A stretch of DNA of 64,000 nt from Cupriavidus neocaledonicus (GCF_000372525.1 NZ_AQUR01000100.1:124001-188000); one strand, 5' to 3'. Counted from the first letter of the stretch, positions 31,769 to 41,139 are shown. Numbers and translations: made by a program. The notes: generated by a model not told the origin, from the sequence alone.

Positions 31769-32323
31769 TCAGGACTGCGCCAGGCTGAAAACTGAATTCA
31801 CCATTCTGGCCCGGACCGGTTTTTCCTGCTTGTCGGCCTTGCCGCGCGCGGCGGCGACGACCGGCTGCGCAGCGTCTTCGCGCATGTCGTGCAGCACGGC
31901 GGGCTGGCGCTCGCGCTGCTGGTCCACCAGGTTCTTGAGGGAAACCGAGTCGAGGTACTCGACCATCTTCTGGTTCAGCGTGGCCCACAGTTCGTGGGTC
32001 ATGCAACGCCCCGAGCCGTCATCTCCGTTACAATTGCCCTTGCCTCCGCACTGGGTGGCATCCAGCGGCTCGTCCACGGCGATTATGATGTCCGCCACGG
32101 TGACGTCCTCGGCCTTGCGCGCCAGGCTGTAGCCGCCGCCCGGGCCGCGCACGCTTTCGACGATCTCGTGCCGGCGCAGCTTGCCGAACAGCTGCTCCAG
32201 GTACGACAGCGAGATTTTCTGCCGCTGGCTGATGCCGGCAAGCGTGACCGGTCCCTGGTCCTGGCGCATGGCCAGGTCGATCATCGCAGTGACCGCGAAG
32301 CGGCCTTTGGTGGTCAGTCTCAT
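31769..32323 (-). CDS. iscR: Rrf2-family Fe-S regulator IscR
   Basis: A 184-residue winged-helix regulator that binds a [2Fe-2S] cluster and represses its own operon when cluster supply is sufficient. The DNA-binding part begins [18 protein letters not shown]. The cluster ligands are seen as CGGKGNC, then GRCMTH (three Cys and a His); the second-to-third cysteine gap is 8 residues, longer than in E. coli. It heads the isc operon, and a near-consensus type 1 IscR site overlaps its promoter. Confidence 0.97.
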   Translation of the reverse strand: MRLTTKGRFAVTAMIDLAMRQDQGPVTLAGISQRQKISLSYLEQLFGKLRRHEIVESVRGPGGGYSLARKAEDVTVADIIIAVDEPLDATQCGGKGNCNGDDGSGRCMTHELWATLNQKMVEYLDSVSLKNLVDQQRERQPAVLHDMREDAAQPVVAAARGKADKQEKPVRARMVNSVFSLAQS

Positions 32324-32361
32324 GGTGCAGGGCTCTGGGGTGATGCGTGGGGGTGAAGCTA

Positions 32362-32386
32362 ATACTTGATCGTTTCCGTCAAGTAT
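32362..32386. promoter_or_regulatory. Palindrome at the iscR transcription start
   Basis: ATACTTGA and TCAAGTAT form perfect 8-bp inverted arms around a 9-nt spacer. The right arm overlaps the iscR -10 hexamer, and the rest lies over the expected start point. It does not fit the IscR type 1 or type 2 patterns, so another regulator may bind here. Confidence 0.6.
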
Positions 32387-32411
32387 AAAGGTACCCGACT
32401 AATTCAGTCAA
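32382..32411 (-). promoter_or_regulatory. iscR promoter (-35 TTGACT, 18 nt, -10 TATACT)
   Basis: On the minus strand the -35 is TTGACT (32406-32411) and the -10 is TATACT (32382-32387), each one base off consensus and 18 nt apart. The IscR site covers the -35, consistent with repression by occlusion. Confidence 0.8.
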
Positions 32412-32415
32412 CTAC
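32391..32415. promoter_or_regulatory. Type 1 IscR binding site
   Basis: GTACCCGACT followed by AATTCAGTCAACTAC matches the published E. coli type 1 pattern (ATASYYGACTRWWW... YAGTCRRSTAT) at 23 of 25 positions; only the outermost bases differ. It overlaps the -35 of the isc operon promoter. Confidence 0.85.
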
Positions 32416-32452
32416 CCCTGCCGCACCGCACCACCCCGCCCCACCCGTCCCC

Positions 32453-34549
32453 TCAGGCCCGGCGCCCGCCTGCAGCCGCGTGCGCGGGTGCCGCGCGCGG
32501 CGGTACCAGCAGCGACAGCGGCTGTTTCAGGATGCGCCGCCGCACAGCCGCGCTCAGTTCGGCGCGATCGATGCGGCGCAAATTGCGTGACCGCAGCGCC
32601 ATATTGAACGCCAGCGCAAAGCTGACCGCCACGTTCAGCATGCCCATCAGCGCGATGCCCGCCACCGCCAGCCACAGCGCCGGCATGCGCAGCGCATCCC
32701 AGCCCAGCACCCCGAGCGCCGCGCCCACCGAGCCGGTCGACAGCGTCACATGGCGCACTTCCATATGCGGGCCGAAAAAGCTCAGGATCTCGGGCCCCAG
32801 CCCCAGCAGCAAACCCAGCGATACGTTGGCGACGATGCCCGACAGGTTGCGTTTGCAGAAGTCCGCCACCCGGGTGGCGCCGTGCGCACCGACAACGTAC
32901 TGCAGGCGGCGGTGGTAGGCCATCACGTCGTGCACGCGGTGCAGCGCGAACCAGTTGTCCGCCCAGCCCGCGAACAGGCTCGACAGCCACAGCAGCACGC
33001 CGGTAAAGGCCGCGTACAGCGGCGTCGGCCCCAGGATCGAGAAGGACTCGATAGTGGCGATCGCCTTGGCCGGCGTGATCAGGTTGGTGCCCAGCAGCCG
33101 GTGCGCCAGCCACTGCACGCCCAGCGCCACCGGGAACACCACCGCCAGGTTGCCGGCAATGGCCGCCGCGTTGGAGCGGATCATGGCGACGGTGTCGTCG
33201 ACGAAGATCTCGCGCCCTTCCGGCCGCCCCGCGTTATCGAGCCGGTGTGCCAGCGCGGGCCCGGTCATGGCCGGCTGCTTGGTCGCCAGCGTGAAGTGGG
33301 CGAAATGGATGGCAAGGAAGCTGCCGGCATAGTTGAGCGAGGCCAGCAAGCCTTCGCTGAACTTGTCCAGGTGCAGCCCGTAGATCAGGAACTTGAGGTA
33401 CACCGTGGCCACCGACACCAGGCCACCGCCCGCTGCCGCGCGCACCAGCTCGGCATATTCGCGGCGGTCGCGCGTGATGTAGTGCTCGCCGGTCTCGGCC
33501 GAGCGTTCCACCACCTTGCGCGCCAGCTGCGCGAACGAGGTGCCGGCCAGATGCGCAATGCTGCGCCGCGCCTGGGTCGAGCGGATCAGCTCGGCCACCA
33601 GGTGCGCCGGCATGCCGGGACGGCCGGGCTCGACCCACGCCGCCAGCAGCAGCTCGATGCGGCTGAGCTGTACCTTCATGCGCTCGATCTGGAACACCAC
33701 CTCGACCGATACGCCGTTCTCCTCCAGGTCCTCATACACGTGGCGCGCGGCGGCGTGGCAGCCATCGAGCAGCGCGCGGAAATAATTCAGGCGGTGCCCG
33801 AAGCTGCTGTCGTCGCGGCGCAGCCCGTCCTCGCGCAGGGCCTGGATGGCCTCGTCCAGGCGAAAGAACGGCGTGTCCTCGACACGCCCCGCCAGCCGCG
33901 AGCGGATCGCCTGGCTCAGCCCGGTGGCACGCACCTGGCTGACCAGCACCGCGATGCTGGTGGCCAGGGTGTGGCCCAGCGCCTCGCGATAGCGCGCCAG
34001 GCCCTCCGCCGCGCCGTCCGCGCGGCCGGTTTCCAGCACGCGTGCCAGCCGCGCCATCAGCGCAGCGTCGATGGCCTCGACCCAGTCGGCATCGTCGTCG
34101 CCGACGAACACCAGCGCAAACAGCGCGGCCATGTCGCTGCGGTTCGGCGGCGGCGGCAGGAAGCGGCTCTGCAGCCGGCTCACCATCTCGCTGAAGAAGC
34201 CGGGGTGCTGCGCCACGCCGGTATCGCAGAACAGGCCGGTGGGGTCGTTCTCGCGCAGCAGGCTGCGCACTGTCTGCGCAAAGCGCGCGGCCCAGTCCGG
34301 GTGCCGCTCCAGTACCTGCAGCAGGTAGCGCAGCCGCACGTGCTCCGGATGGCGGCGCGGCGCGCCCTCTTCCTGGCTGTCGGCCTCGGCGCCGAGGCCG
34401 CCGTCGCGGCGGATCCAGAAGGCCAGTTCGATCAGCCAGCCGTTGCGCTCGGCCAGCGGCGCCTGCGGATCGGCCGCGGCCAGGATGGCGTCGAGCTGCA
34501 GGCTGGCATTGCGCGACTCGCGCCATTTGCGAAACAGTTTGCGGAGCAT
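32453..34549 (-). CDS. Gcr-type 'site-specific recombinase' family membrane protein (COG4389)
   Basis: A 698-residue protein of the family annotated as site-specific recombinase after neisserial Gcr. The N-terminal ~400 residues are soluble and mostly helical. The C-terminal part holds several hydrophobic segments, for example AAIAGNLAVVFPVALGVQWL and LYAAFTGVLLWLSSLFAGW, so this is an integral membrane protein. No tyrosine or serine recombinase catalytic signature is visible, and the traditional name is probably misleading. It lies 130 nt from iscR and is followed by the LMW phosphatase gene upstream on the same strand. Confidence 0.85.
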   Translation of the reverse strand: MLRKLFRKWRESRNASLQLDAILAAADPQAPLAERNGWLIELAFWIRRDGGLGAEADSQEEGAPRRHPEHVRLRYLLQVLERHPDWAARFAQTVRSLLRENDPTGLFCDTGVAQHPGFFSEMVSRLQSRFLPPPPNRSDMAALFALVFVGDDDADWVEAIDAALMARLARVLETGRADGAAEGLARYREALGHTLATSIAVLVSQVRATGLSQAIRSRLAGRVEDTPFFRLDEAIQALREDGLRRDDSSFGHRLNYFRALLDGCHAAARHVYEDLEENGVSVEVVFQIERMKVQLSRIELLLAAWVEPGRPGMPAHLVAELIRSTQARRSIAHLAGTSFAQLARKVVERSAETGEHYITRDRREYAELVRAAAGGGLVSVATVYLKFLIYGLHLDKFSEGLLASLNYAGSFLAIHFAHFTLATKQPAMTGPALAHRLDNAGRPEGREIFVDDTVAMIRSNAAAIAGNLAVVFPVALGVQWLAHRLLGTNLITPAKAIATIESFSILGPTPLYAAFTGVLLWLSSLFAGWADNWFALHRVHDVMAYHRRLQYVVGAHGATRVADFCKRNLSGIVANVSLGLLLGLGPEILSFFGPHMEVRHVTLSTGSVGAALGVLGWDALRMPALWLAVAGIALMGMLNVAVSFALAFNMALRSRNLRRIDRAELSAAVRRRILKQPLSLLVPPRAAPAHAAAGGRRA

Positions 34550-34637
34550 GGATTCTCGTCGGGATCGGGCCGCCGGCCGCGGGCGCAGCGCGCCGCGCGG
34601 TGGGGGGAGGCCGGGAAAGACCGAGCAGCGGGCCGGC

Positions 34638-35126
34638 TCAGCCGGCCGGATGCTGCAGGCGCTGGCGCAGCTCGGCCACTAGGCCGTCGCAGGCATCCTC
34701 GATGTAGTCGAGCACGCGCTCGAAGCCGTCGCCTTCGCCGTAATACGGGTCCGGGACCTCGTCGGCATCGTGGCGGGTGGCGAAGCTCATCAGCAGCCGA
34801 ACCTTGTCGCCCGCGTCCGGGCGCAGCCGCAGCAGGCCGGCCAGGTTCTCGCGGTCCATCGCCAGGATCAGGTCGAAGCGGTCGAAGTCCGGCACGCCGA
34901 CCTTGCGCGCGCGCAGCGCCGACAGGTCATAGCCGCGTTGCAACGCATGGCGCTGGGTGCGGGGATCGGGAGCGCGGCCGAGGTGGTATTCATGCGTGCC
35001 CGCCGAATCCAGCTCCACCAGCGGCGCCAGCCCGGCGGCATCGAGCTTGGCGCGCAGCACGCCCTCCGCCGTGGGGGAACGGCAGATATTCCCCATGCAA
35101 CACATCAGGATGGCGTATGACTTCAT
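34638..35126 (-). CDS. Low-molecular-weight protein tyrosine phosphatase
   Basis: A 162-residue LMW-PTP. The catalytic loop CMGNICRS is near residues 10-17 (Cys nucleophile and Arg), and the general-acid aspartate lies in the late VPDPYYGEGDG. The ATG at 35126 gives the standard short N-terminus; a TTG six codons upstream is possible but lacks a ribosome-binding site. These enzymes often control exopolysaccharide tyrosine kinases, but no such kinase is present here, so the target is unknown. Confidence 0.95.
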   Translation of the reverse strand: MKSYAILMCCMGNICRSPTAEGVLRAKLDAAGLAPLVELDSAGTHEYHLGRAPDPRTQRHALQRGYDLSALRARKVGVPDFDRFDLILAMDRENLAGLLRLRPDAGDKVRLLMSFATRHDADEVPDPYYGEGDGFERVLDYIEDACDGLVAELRQRLQHPAG

Positions 35127-35222
35127 CGGATCAAGGCTTGGCAAGATGGCATGGAGGCGCGATTCTACCTGTCGCCCTTTGCGCCGGCCCGGCGTTGTCG
35201 TGAGGCTAGGCCGCCCGCGACG

Positions 35223-35465
35223 CTAGGCGAGCTGCTTGGCCAGGCGCTCGCCGTGCGCAAACCCGGCCACCTGCGCGGCCTCGGCCGACTTGTAGTGGTC
35301 GGTGATGCGCGAGCTGTCGGTCAGCGTGCCGGCGGCCCGGATGTTGGTGCCGGGGCGGCAGACGCGCACGGTGTACGACCATTCGCTCTGTGAACGCTGC
35401 CTGACCTGCACTTGCACTTCGTGGGTTTCATAGACCTTCTTCTTCCATTCACCGATTTCGGTCAT
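35223..35465 (-). CDS. Small conserved hypothetical protein
   Basis: An 80-residue soluble protein I do not recognise. It begins MTEIGEWKKKVYETHEVQVQ, is rich in charged residues and has no membrane segment or metal motif. Coding is supported by the ATG at 35465 with a GGAGAAcc-like ribosome site, and by its position in a tight minus-strand row with another small protein (33 nt away) and a monooxygenase-fold protein. The two small proteins are similar in size, but I see no clear sequence repeat between them. Confidence 0.7.
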   Translation of the reverse strand: MTEIGEWKKKVYETHEVQVQVRQRSQSEWSYTVRVCRPGTNIRAAGTLTDSSRITDHYKSAEAAQVAGFAHGERLAKQLA

Positions 35466-35498
35466 TGTGGTTCTCCACGGAAAATGGGGGATGTCCGG

Positions 35499-35720
35499 CT
35501 AGCTGACCTCGCCGGCGTCGATCGCGCGCATGGCACCGGCCTCCGCCAGGGCGATAGCCCCTTCGGGAGTGGGCGCGTCGCCCGCAATCGCCTCGAAGGT
35601 GGGGCCGGAAGGCTCGCCGAAGGCATCAGCGATGCGCATCTGCGCCGCAAAACCGCCGGCGGCATTCGGGACCGCGCTGACCACGACCGCGTAGCCGCCA
35701 TATTCAAACTGGCGTTCCAT
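35499..35720 (-). CDS. Small conserved hypothetical protein
   Basis: A 73-residue acidic protein beginning MERQFEYGGYAVVVSAVPNA. Predicted beta strands dominate the first half, and the C-terminal PEGAIALAEAGAMRAID looks helical. I do not recognise a family with confidence. It starts 22 nt after the monooxygenase-fold gene ends and has AAGGAGC just upstream of its ATG, a strong ribosome-binding site that supports its being a real gene. Confidence 0.7.
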   Translation of the reverse strand: MERQFEYGGYAVVVSAVPNAAGGFAAQMRIADAFGEPSGPTFEAIAGDAPTPEGAIALAEAGAMRAIDAGEVS

Positions 35721-35742
35721 CGTAGCTCCTTGTCGTTCGCCA

Positions 35743-36042
35743 TCAAGGCAGCTTGGCCGCCACCACCTCCAGCTTCTGGATCGGCGGCGTCCCCGTGAAC
35801 AGCTCCGGCGCTTTGGCCATCAGCGCCGCCGCAACCTTTCCGCTCAGGTGCGCCTCGCGCGCGGAGTCATCGGGGAAAGCATCGAAGATGCCGAACATCG
35901 ACGGGCCCAGCCGCAGCGCGAACCAGGCCGTGGTGCCGGCCTCCTGCTCCACCAGCGCGAGCCCGTCGCGCAGGAACTGCTCAACTTCCTGCTCCTTGCC
36001 CGGCTTGGCCTCCAGCGGTACCCATAGTGCTAGTTTTACCAT
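35743..36042 (-). CDS. Antibiotic biosynthesis monooxygenase (ABM) fold protein
   Basis: A 99-residue dimeric alpha/beta-barrel protein of the ABM/YgiN type. It begins MVKLALWVPLEAKPGKEQEVE, and the pattern EAGTTAWFALRL followed by FGIFDAFPDD is typical. Members include quinol monooxygenases and proteins with no enzyme activity, so no substrate is assigned. It is followed by two small genes on the same strand and lies 66 nt downstream of the uvrB stop. Confidence 0.88.
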   Translation of the reverse strand: MVKLALWVPLEAKPGKEQEVEQFLRDGLALVEQEAGTTAWFALRLGPSMFGIFDAFPDDSAREAHLSGKVAAALMAKAPELFTGTPPIQKLEVVAAKLP

Positions 36043-36108
36043 GATGCGGCTCCTAGATCAGGTGTGATGCATTTCACTATAGGCCAGCCGGAGCCGGCAC
36101 TACCCGTG

Positions 36109-38193
36109 TCAGGCAGGCGGCAGCGCGCCCTCGCCGCTGGCGCCGAACACCTGCGCCTTGAGCTTGGCCAGCTGGTCGCGCACCTGCGCGGCCTGTTCGA
36201 ACTCCAGGTTGCGCGCATGCTCGAGCATGAGCTTCTCCAGCCGCTTGATCTCCTTCGAGACCTGCTTTTCGCTCATCTCCTCATAGCGCGCCTGCTCCTG
36301 CGCCGCCTGCAGCTCGGCGCGTGCATCGCTGACGTTGTAGACGCCGTCGATGATGTCCTTGATGCGCTTGACCACGCCGCGCGGCGTTATGCCGTTGGCT
36401 TCGTTGAAGGCGATCTGCTTGGCGCGGCGGCGCTCGGTCTCGTCGATGGCCTTCTTCATCGAGTCGGTCATGCGGTCCGCGTACAGGATCGCGGTGCCGT
36501 TGACGTTGCGCGCGGCGCGGCCGATGGTCTGGATCAGCGAGCGCTCGGCACGCAGGAAGCCTTCCTTGTCGGCATCGAGGATCGCCACCAGCGAGACCTC
36601 GGGGATGTCCAGCCCCTCGCGCAGCAGGTTGATGCCCACCAGCACGTCGAAGGTGCCCAGGCGCAGGTCGCGGATGATCTCGACGCGCTCGACGGTATCG
36701 ATATCCGAGTGCAGGTAGCGCACCTTGACGCCGTTCTCGGTCAGGAACTCGGTCAGCTGCTCGGCCATGCGCTTGGTCAGCGTGGTCACCAGCACGCGCT
36801 CGCCGGCCTCGACCCGGACATGGATCTCGGACAGCAGGTCATCCACCTGCGTGGTCGCCGGGCGCACCATGATGACCGGGTCGACCAGGCCGGTCGGGCG
36901 CACCACCTGCTCCACCACCTGGCCGGCGTGCTCCTGCTCGAACTGCGCCGGCGTCGCGGAGACGAACATCACCTGCCGCATCTTGCGCTCGAACTCGTCG
37001 AACTTGAGCGGCCGGTTGTCCAGCGCCGACGGCAGCCGGAAGCCGTACTCCACCAGCGTGGTCTTGCGCGCGCGATCGCCGTTGTACATGCCGTTGAGCT
37101 GGCCGATCAGCACGTGCGACTCGTCCAGGAACATCAGCGCGTCGGGCGGCAGGTAGTCGACCAGCGTCGGCGGCGGGTCGCCGGGGCGCGCCCCGGACAG
37201 GTGCCGCGAATAGTTCTCGATGCCCTTGCAGAAGCCCAGCTCGGACAGCATCTCGAGGTCGAAGCGGGTGCGCTGCTCGAGCCGCTGCGCCTCCACCAGG
37301 CGGTTTTCCTTGTGGAAGAACTCGAGCCGCTCGCGCAGTTCGTCCTTGATCGCCTCGATCGCGCGCAGCACGGTCTCGCGCGGGGTCACGTAGTGGCTCG
37401 ACGGGTAGACCGTGAAGCGCGGGATCTTCTGCCGCACCCGACCCGTGAGCGGGTCGAAGAAATGCAGCGACTCGACTTCGTCGTCGAACATCTCCAGCCG
37501 CACCGCCATCTCGGCATGCTCCGCGGGGAAGATGTCGATAGTGTCGCCGCGCACGCGGAAGGTGCCGCGCTGGAAGTCGGTCTCGTTGCGGGTGTACTGC
37601 ATCGCGATCAGGCGCGCGATCACGTCGCGCTGGCTGATCTTGTCGCCGGCCCGCAGCGTCAGGATCATCTGGTGGTATTCGGTCGGGTTGCCGATCCCGT
37701 AGATCGCCGACACGGTCGCGACGATGACGGTGTCGCGGCGCTCCAGCAGGCTCTTGGTCGCCGACAGCCGCATCTGCTCGATATGCTCGTTGATCGACGA
37801 GTCCTTCTCGATAAACAGGTCGCGCTGCGGCACGTAGGCCTCGGGCTGGTAATAGTCGTAGTAGCTGACGAAGTACTCGACGGCGTTGCGCGGGAAGAAC
37901 TCGCGGAATTCCGCGTAGAGCTGCGCCGCCAGCGTCTTGTTGGGCGCGAACACGATCGCCGGCCGTCCCATGCGGGCGATCACGTTGGCCATGGTGAAGG
38001 TCTTGCCCGAACCGGTGACGCCCAGCAGGGTCTGGAACGAGAGGCCGTCTTCCACCCCCTCCACCAGCTGCCGGATTGCCTCGGGCTGGTCGCCGGCCGG
38101 CGGGAACGGCTGGTACAACTGGAAGGGAGAGCCGGGAAATGTGACGAATTTGTCTTCGTCCAGGGCCGGCGCGGCTTCGGCAAGGTTCGTCAT
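36109..38193 (-). CDS. uvrB: Excinuclease ABC subunit B
   Basis: A 694-residue UvrB, the damage-verifying helicase-like subunit of nucleotide excision repair. Walker A is GVTGSGKT near residue 50, the beta-hairpin tyrosines lie in [13 protein letters not shown], and helicase motifs ([19 protein letters not shown]) follow. The C-terminal UVR motif is [18 protein letters not shown]. No LexA box (CTGT-N8-ACAG) is visible upstream. It is divergent from the aminotransferase gene. Confidence 0.98.
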   Translation of the reverse strand: MTNLAEAAPALDEDKFVTFPGSPFQLYQPFPPAGDQPEAIRQLVEGVEDGLSFQTLLGVTGSGKTFTMANVIARMGRPAIVFAPNKTLAAQLYAEFREFFPRNAVEYFVSYYDYYQPEAYVPQRDLFIEKDSSINEHIEQMRLSATKSLLERRDTVIVATVSAIYGIGNPTEYHQMILTLRAGDKISQRDVIARLIAMQYTRNETDFQRGTFRVRGDTIDIFPAEHAEMAVRLEMFDDEVESLHFFDPLTGRVRQKIPRFTVYPSSHYVTPRETVLRAIEAIKDELRERLEFFHKENRLVEAQRLEQRTRFDLEMLSELGFCKGIENYSRHLSGARPGDPPPTLVDYLPPDALMFLDESHVLIGQLNGMYNGDRARKTTLVEYGFRLPSALDNRPLKFDEFERKMRQVMFVSATPAQFEQEHAGQVVEQVVRPTGLVDPVIMVRPATTQVDDLLSEIHVRVEAGERVLVTTLTKRMAEQLTEFLTENGVKVRYLHSDIDTVERVEIIRDLRLGTFDVLVGINLLREGLDIPEVSLVAILDADKEGFLRAERSLIQTIGRAARNVNGTAILYADRMTDSMKKAIDETERRRAKQIAFNEANGITPRGVVKRIKDIIDGVYNVSDARAELQAAQEQARYEEMSEKQVSKEIKRLEKLMLEHARNLEFEQAAQVRDQLAKLKAQVFGASGEGALPPA

Positions 38194-38365
38194 AGGGGCG
38201 TGACTAGGGAAATACCTGAGGAAAACGGGCGGATTACGCTAGAATCTTGGGGTTGTCAGCCCCCGCTTCAAGCCACGAAGAGCGCGGCCGGGCCTGCCAG
38301 CCTCCAGCGCAGTACGGAGCATTCTACGCCTTCCGTTTTTCACATAGCCGACCACGAGATTCCAA

Positions 38366-39562
38366 ATGAGTTTGTTTTCTGCCGTCGAGATGGCCCCGCG
38401 CGACCCGATCCTGGGCCTCAACGAAGCCTTCAATGCCGACACCCGCCCGACCAAGGTCAACCTGGGCGTTGGCGTGTACTTCACCGACGAAGGGAAAATC
38501 CCGCTGCTGCGCGCCGTCCAGGAGGCAGAAAAGGCCCGTCTGACCACCGCCACCCCGCGCGGCTACCTGCCGATCGAAGGCATCGCGGCCTATGACCAGG
38601 CGGTGCAGACGCTGCTGTTCGGCAAGGAATCCCCGCTGATCACGGAAGGCCGCGTGGTGACGGCCCAGGCACTTGGCGGCACCGGCGCGCTGAAGATCGG
38701 CGCCGACTTCCTGAAGCGCCTGTACCCGGACGCCAAGGTCGCCATCAGCGACCCGAGCTGGGAAAACCACCGCGCGCTGTTCGAATCGGCCGGCTTCCCG
38801 GTGGTCAACTACGCCTACTACGACGCTCCCAGCCACGGCCTGAACTTCGCCGGCATGGTGGCATCGCTGAAGTCGTTCCCCGCCAACACCATCGTCGTGC
38901 TGCACGCCTGCTGCCACAATCCCACCGGCGTCGACCTGTCGCCCGAGCAGTGGCAGCAGGTGGTGGAACTGGTCAAGGAACGCAACCTGATTCCGTTCCT
39001 GGACATGGCCTACCAGGGCTTTGCCGACGGCATCGATGCCGATGGCGCCGCGGTGCGCCTGTTCGCCGATTCCGGCCTGCCGTTCTTCGTGTCGAGCTCG
39101 TTCTCGAAGAGCTTCTCGCTGTACGGCGAGCGCGTCGGCGCGCTGTCGATCGTCACCACCGGCAAGGAAGAAGCGCTGCGCGTGATGTCGCAGGTCAAGC
39201 GCGTGATCCGCACCAACTATTCCAACCCGCCGACCCACGGCGGCACCGTGGTCGCGACCGTGCTGAACAGCCCGGAACTGCGCGCCATGTGGGAAGAAGA
39301 ACTGGCCGAGATGCGCGACCGCATCAAGCTGATGCGCCACGCGCTGGTCGACAAGCTGGCCGCCAAGGGCGTGCCGGGCGACTTCTCCTTCGTCAAGGCC
39401 CAGCGCGGCATGTTCTCGTACTCGGGCCTGACCTCGGACCAGGTCGACCGCCTGCGCAACGAGCACGGCATCTACGCCGTCAGCACCGGCCGCATCTGCG
39501 TGGCGGCGCTGAACAGCCGCAACATCGACGCCGTGGTCGACGCGATCGCCGCCGTGATGTAA
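38366..39562 (+). CDS. tyrB: Aromatic/aspartate aminotransferase (class I, PLP)
   Basis: A 398-residue class I aminotransferase of the AspC/TyrB group, moving amino groups between aspartate or aromatic amino acids and 2-oxoglutarate. The start MSLFSAVEMAPRDPILGLNE is typical. HACCHNPTGVD gives the conserved NPTG, and the PLP lysine lies in SSSFSKSFSLYGERVG. Sequence alone does not settle whether aspartate or tyrosine is preferred, so the symbol is tentative. A clear terminator follows 63 nt after the stop. Confidence 0.92.
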   Translation: MSLFSAVEMAPRDPILGLNEAFNADTRPTKVNLGVGVYFTDEGKIPLLRAVQEAEKARLTTATPRGYLPIEGIAAYDQAVQTLLFGKESPLITEGRVVTAQALGGTGALKIGADFLKRLYPDAKVAISDPSWENHRALFESAGFPVVNYAYYDAPSHGLNFAGMVASLKSFPANTIVVLHACCHNPTGVDLSPEQWQQVVELVKERNLIPFLDMAYQGFADGIDADGAAVRLFADSGLPFFVSSSFSKSFSLYGERVGALSIVTTGKEEALRVMSQVKRVIRTNYSNPPTHGGTVVATVLNSPELRAMWEEELAEMRDRIKLMRHALVDKLAAKGVPGDFSFVKAQRGMFSYSGLTSDQVDRLRNEHGIYAVSTGRICVAALNSRNIDAVVDAIAAVM

Positions 39563-39625
39563 CACCGTTGCCAGTTGCCGCGCCGCAACGGACGGCAACT
39601 GGCGCGCACATCACAAAACAATAGA

Positions 39626-39649
39626 AAAAAGCGGCTTCGGCCGCTTTTT
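39626..39649 (+). terminator. Intrinsic terminator after the aminotransferase gene
   Basis: Stem GCGGC/GCCGC with a TTCG tetraloop, extended by five A-T pairs and ending in TTTTT. The stable UUCG-type loop makes this a strong terminator. Confidence 0.93.
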
Positions 39650-39759
39650 GCATTTGTTTGCGATGTTGTAGGACGTTGTCACCGAAAAATCAGGCCAATG
39701 CCTTATTGTGTTCCGCGCATACGGAAGTACTTTAAGGTATATGCTGCAAAGCAAGATCG

Positions 39760-39788
39760 TTAGCACGGTCGTTCGATTCAGGCATAAT
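39760..39788 (+). promoter_or_regulatory. Candidate phaZ promoter
   Basis: TTAGCA (4 of 6 to the -35 consensus) and CATAAT (5 of 6 to the -10) are 17 nt apart in the AT-rich stretch before phaZ. The predicted start is about 75 nt upstream of the ATG. Confidence 0.45.
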
Positions 39789-39870
39789 CGGCGCCACACG
39801 ATTCCAGGTGTATTGTCAGTACATTGTTACTTGGTGGTACGCATTCTCAGTAAGACCAGGCAGAAACGGC

Positions 39871-41139
39871 ATGCTCTATCAATTGCATGAGTTCCAGCGC
39901 TCGATCCTGCACCCGCTGACCGCGTGGGCCCAGGCGACCGCCAAGACCTTCACCAACCCCCTCAGCCCGATGTCGCTGGTACCTGGCGCACCCCGCCTGG
40001 CCGCCGGCTACGAACTGCTGTACCGGCTTGGCAAGGAATACGAAAAACCGGCGTTCGATATCAAGTCGGTGCGCTCCAACGGCCGCGACATCCCCATCGT
40101 CGAGCAGACCGTGCTGGAGAAGCCCTTCTGCAAGCTGCTGCGCTTCAAGCGCTATGCCGACGACCCCGAGACCATCAAGCTGCTCAAGGACGAGCCCGTG
40201 GTGCTGGTGGCAGCGCCGCTGTCGGGCCACCACGCCACGCTGCTGCGCGACACCGTGCGCACGCTGCTGCAGGACCACAAGGTCTATGTCACCGACTGGA
40301 TCGACGCGCGCATGGTGCCGGTCGAGGAAGGCGCCTTCCACCTGTCGGACTACATCTACTACATCCAGGAATTCATCCGCCATATCGGCGCCGAGAACCT
40401 GCACGTGATCTCGGTGTGCCAGCCCACGGTACCGGTGCTGGCCGCCATTTCGCTGATGGCGTCCGCCGGCGAGAAGACTCCGCGCACCATGACCATGATG
40501 GGCGGCCCGATCGACGCGCGCAAAAGCCCGACCGCGGTCAACTCGCTGGCGACCAACAAGTCCTACGAGTGGTTCGAGAACAACGTCATCTACACCGTGC
40601 CGGCCAACTACCCCGGCCACGGCCGCCGCGTCTACCCGGGCTTCCTGCAGCATGCCGGCTTCGTCGCGATGAACCCGGACCGGCACCTGTCGTCGCACTA
40701 TGACTACTACCTGAGCCTGGTCGAGGGCGATGCCGACGACGCCGAGGCGCACGTGCGCTTCTACGACGAATACAACGCGGTGCTCGACATGGCCGCCGAG
40801 TACTACCTCGACACCATCCGCGAGGTGTTCCAGGAATTCCGCCTGGCCAACGGCACCTGGGCCATCGACGGCAAGCCGGTGCGCCCGCAGGACATCAAGG
40901 GCACGGCACTGATGACAATCGAGGGCGAACTCGACGACATCTCCGGCGCCGGCCAGACCGCCGCCGCGCACGACCTGTGCGCCGGCATCCCGAAAAACCG
41001 CAAGCAGCACCTGAGCGCAGAGCGTTGCGGCCACTACGGGATCTTTTCGGGCCGGCGCTGGCGCGAGGACATCTACCCGCAGCTGCGCGACTTTATCCGC
41101 AAATACCACCAGGCCCCGGTGGCCGTGGCCAGCAAGTAA
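39871..41139 (+). CDS. phaZ: Intracellular poly(3-hydroxybutyrate) depolymerase, PhaZ1 type
   Basis: A 422-residue PHB depolymerase that mobilises the carbon store from native PHB granules. The whole sequence matches, from memory, the Ralstonia eutropha intracellular depolymerase family; MLYQLHEFQRSILHPL is its start. The catalytic cysteine is Cys183 in VISVCQPTVPV, replacing the serine of extracellular enzymes. The Asp and His partners lie in the C-terminal part (EGELDDISGAG and HCGHYG-like RCGHYGIFSG). No signal peptide is present, which fits a granule-bound cytoplasmic enzyme. An in-frame extension upstream to 39808 is not family-like. A terminator follows directly. Confidence 0.97.
   Translation: MLYQLHEFQRSILHPLTAWAQATAKTFTNPLSPMSLVPGAPRLAAGYELLYRLGKEYEKPAFDIKSVRSNGRDIPIVEQTVLEKPFCKLLRFKRYADDPETIKLLKDEPVVLVAAPLSGHHATLLRDTVRTLLQDHKVYVTDWIDARMVPVEEGAFHLSDYIYYIQEFIRHIGAENLHVISVCQPTVPVLAAISLMASAGEKTPRTMTMMGGPIDARKSPTAVNSLATNKSYEWFENNVIYTVPANYPGHGRRVYPGFLQHAGFVAMNPDRHLSSHYDYYLSLVEGDADDAEAHVRFYDEYNAVLDMAAEYYLDTIREVFQEFRLANGTWAIDGKPVRPQDIKGTALMTIEGELDDISGAGQTAAAHDLCAGIPKNRKQHLSAERCGHYGIFSGRRWREDIYPQLRDFIRKYHQAPVAVASK

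Larger units (their letters stand above)
39563..39870 (+). other. Intergenic region: terminator plus AT-rich phaZ promoter region
   Basis: This 308-nt stretch contains the aminotransferase terminator at its start and, from about 39650 on, a distinctly AT-richer segment than the rest of the window. The segment holds the candidate phaZ promoter at 39760-39788. No gene is seen; short reading frames here overlap the terminator or promoter. Confidence 0.7.

Noticed and set aside
38194-38365. LexA box expected upstream of uvrB
   Set aside because: No CTGT-N8-ACAG palindrome is visible in the divergent region.
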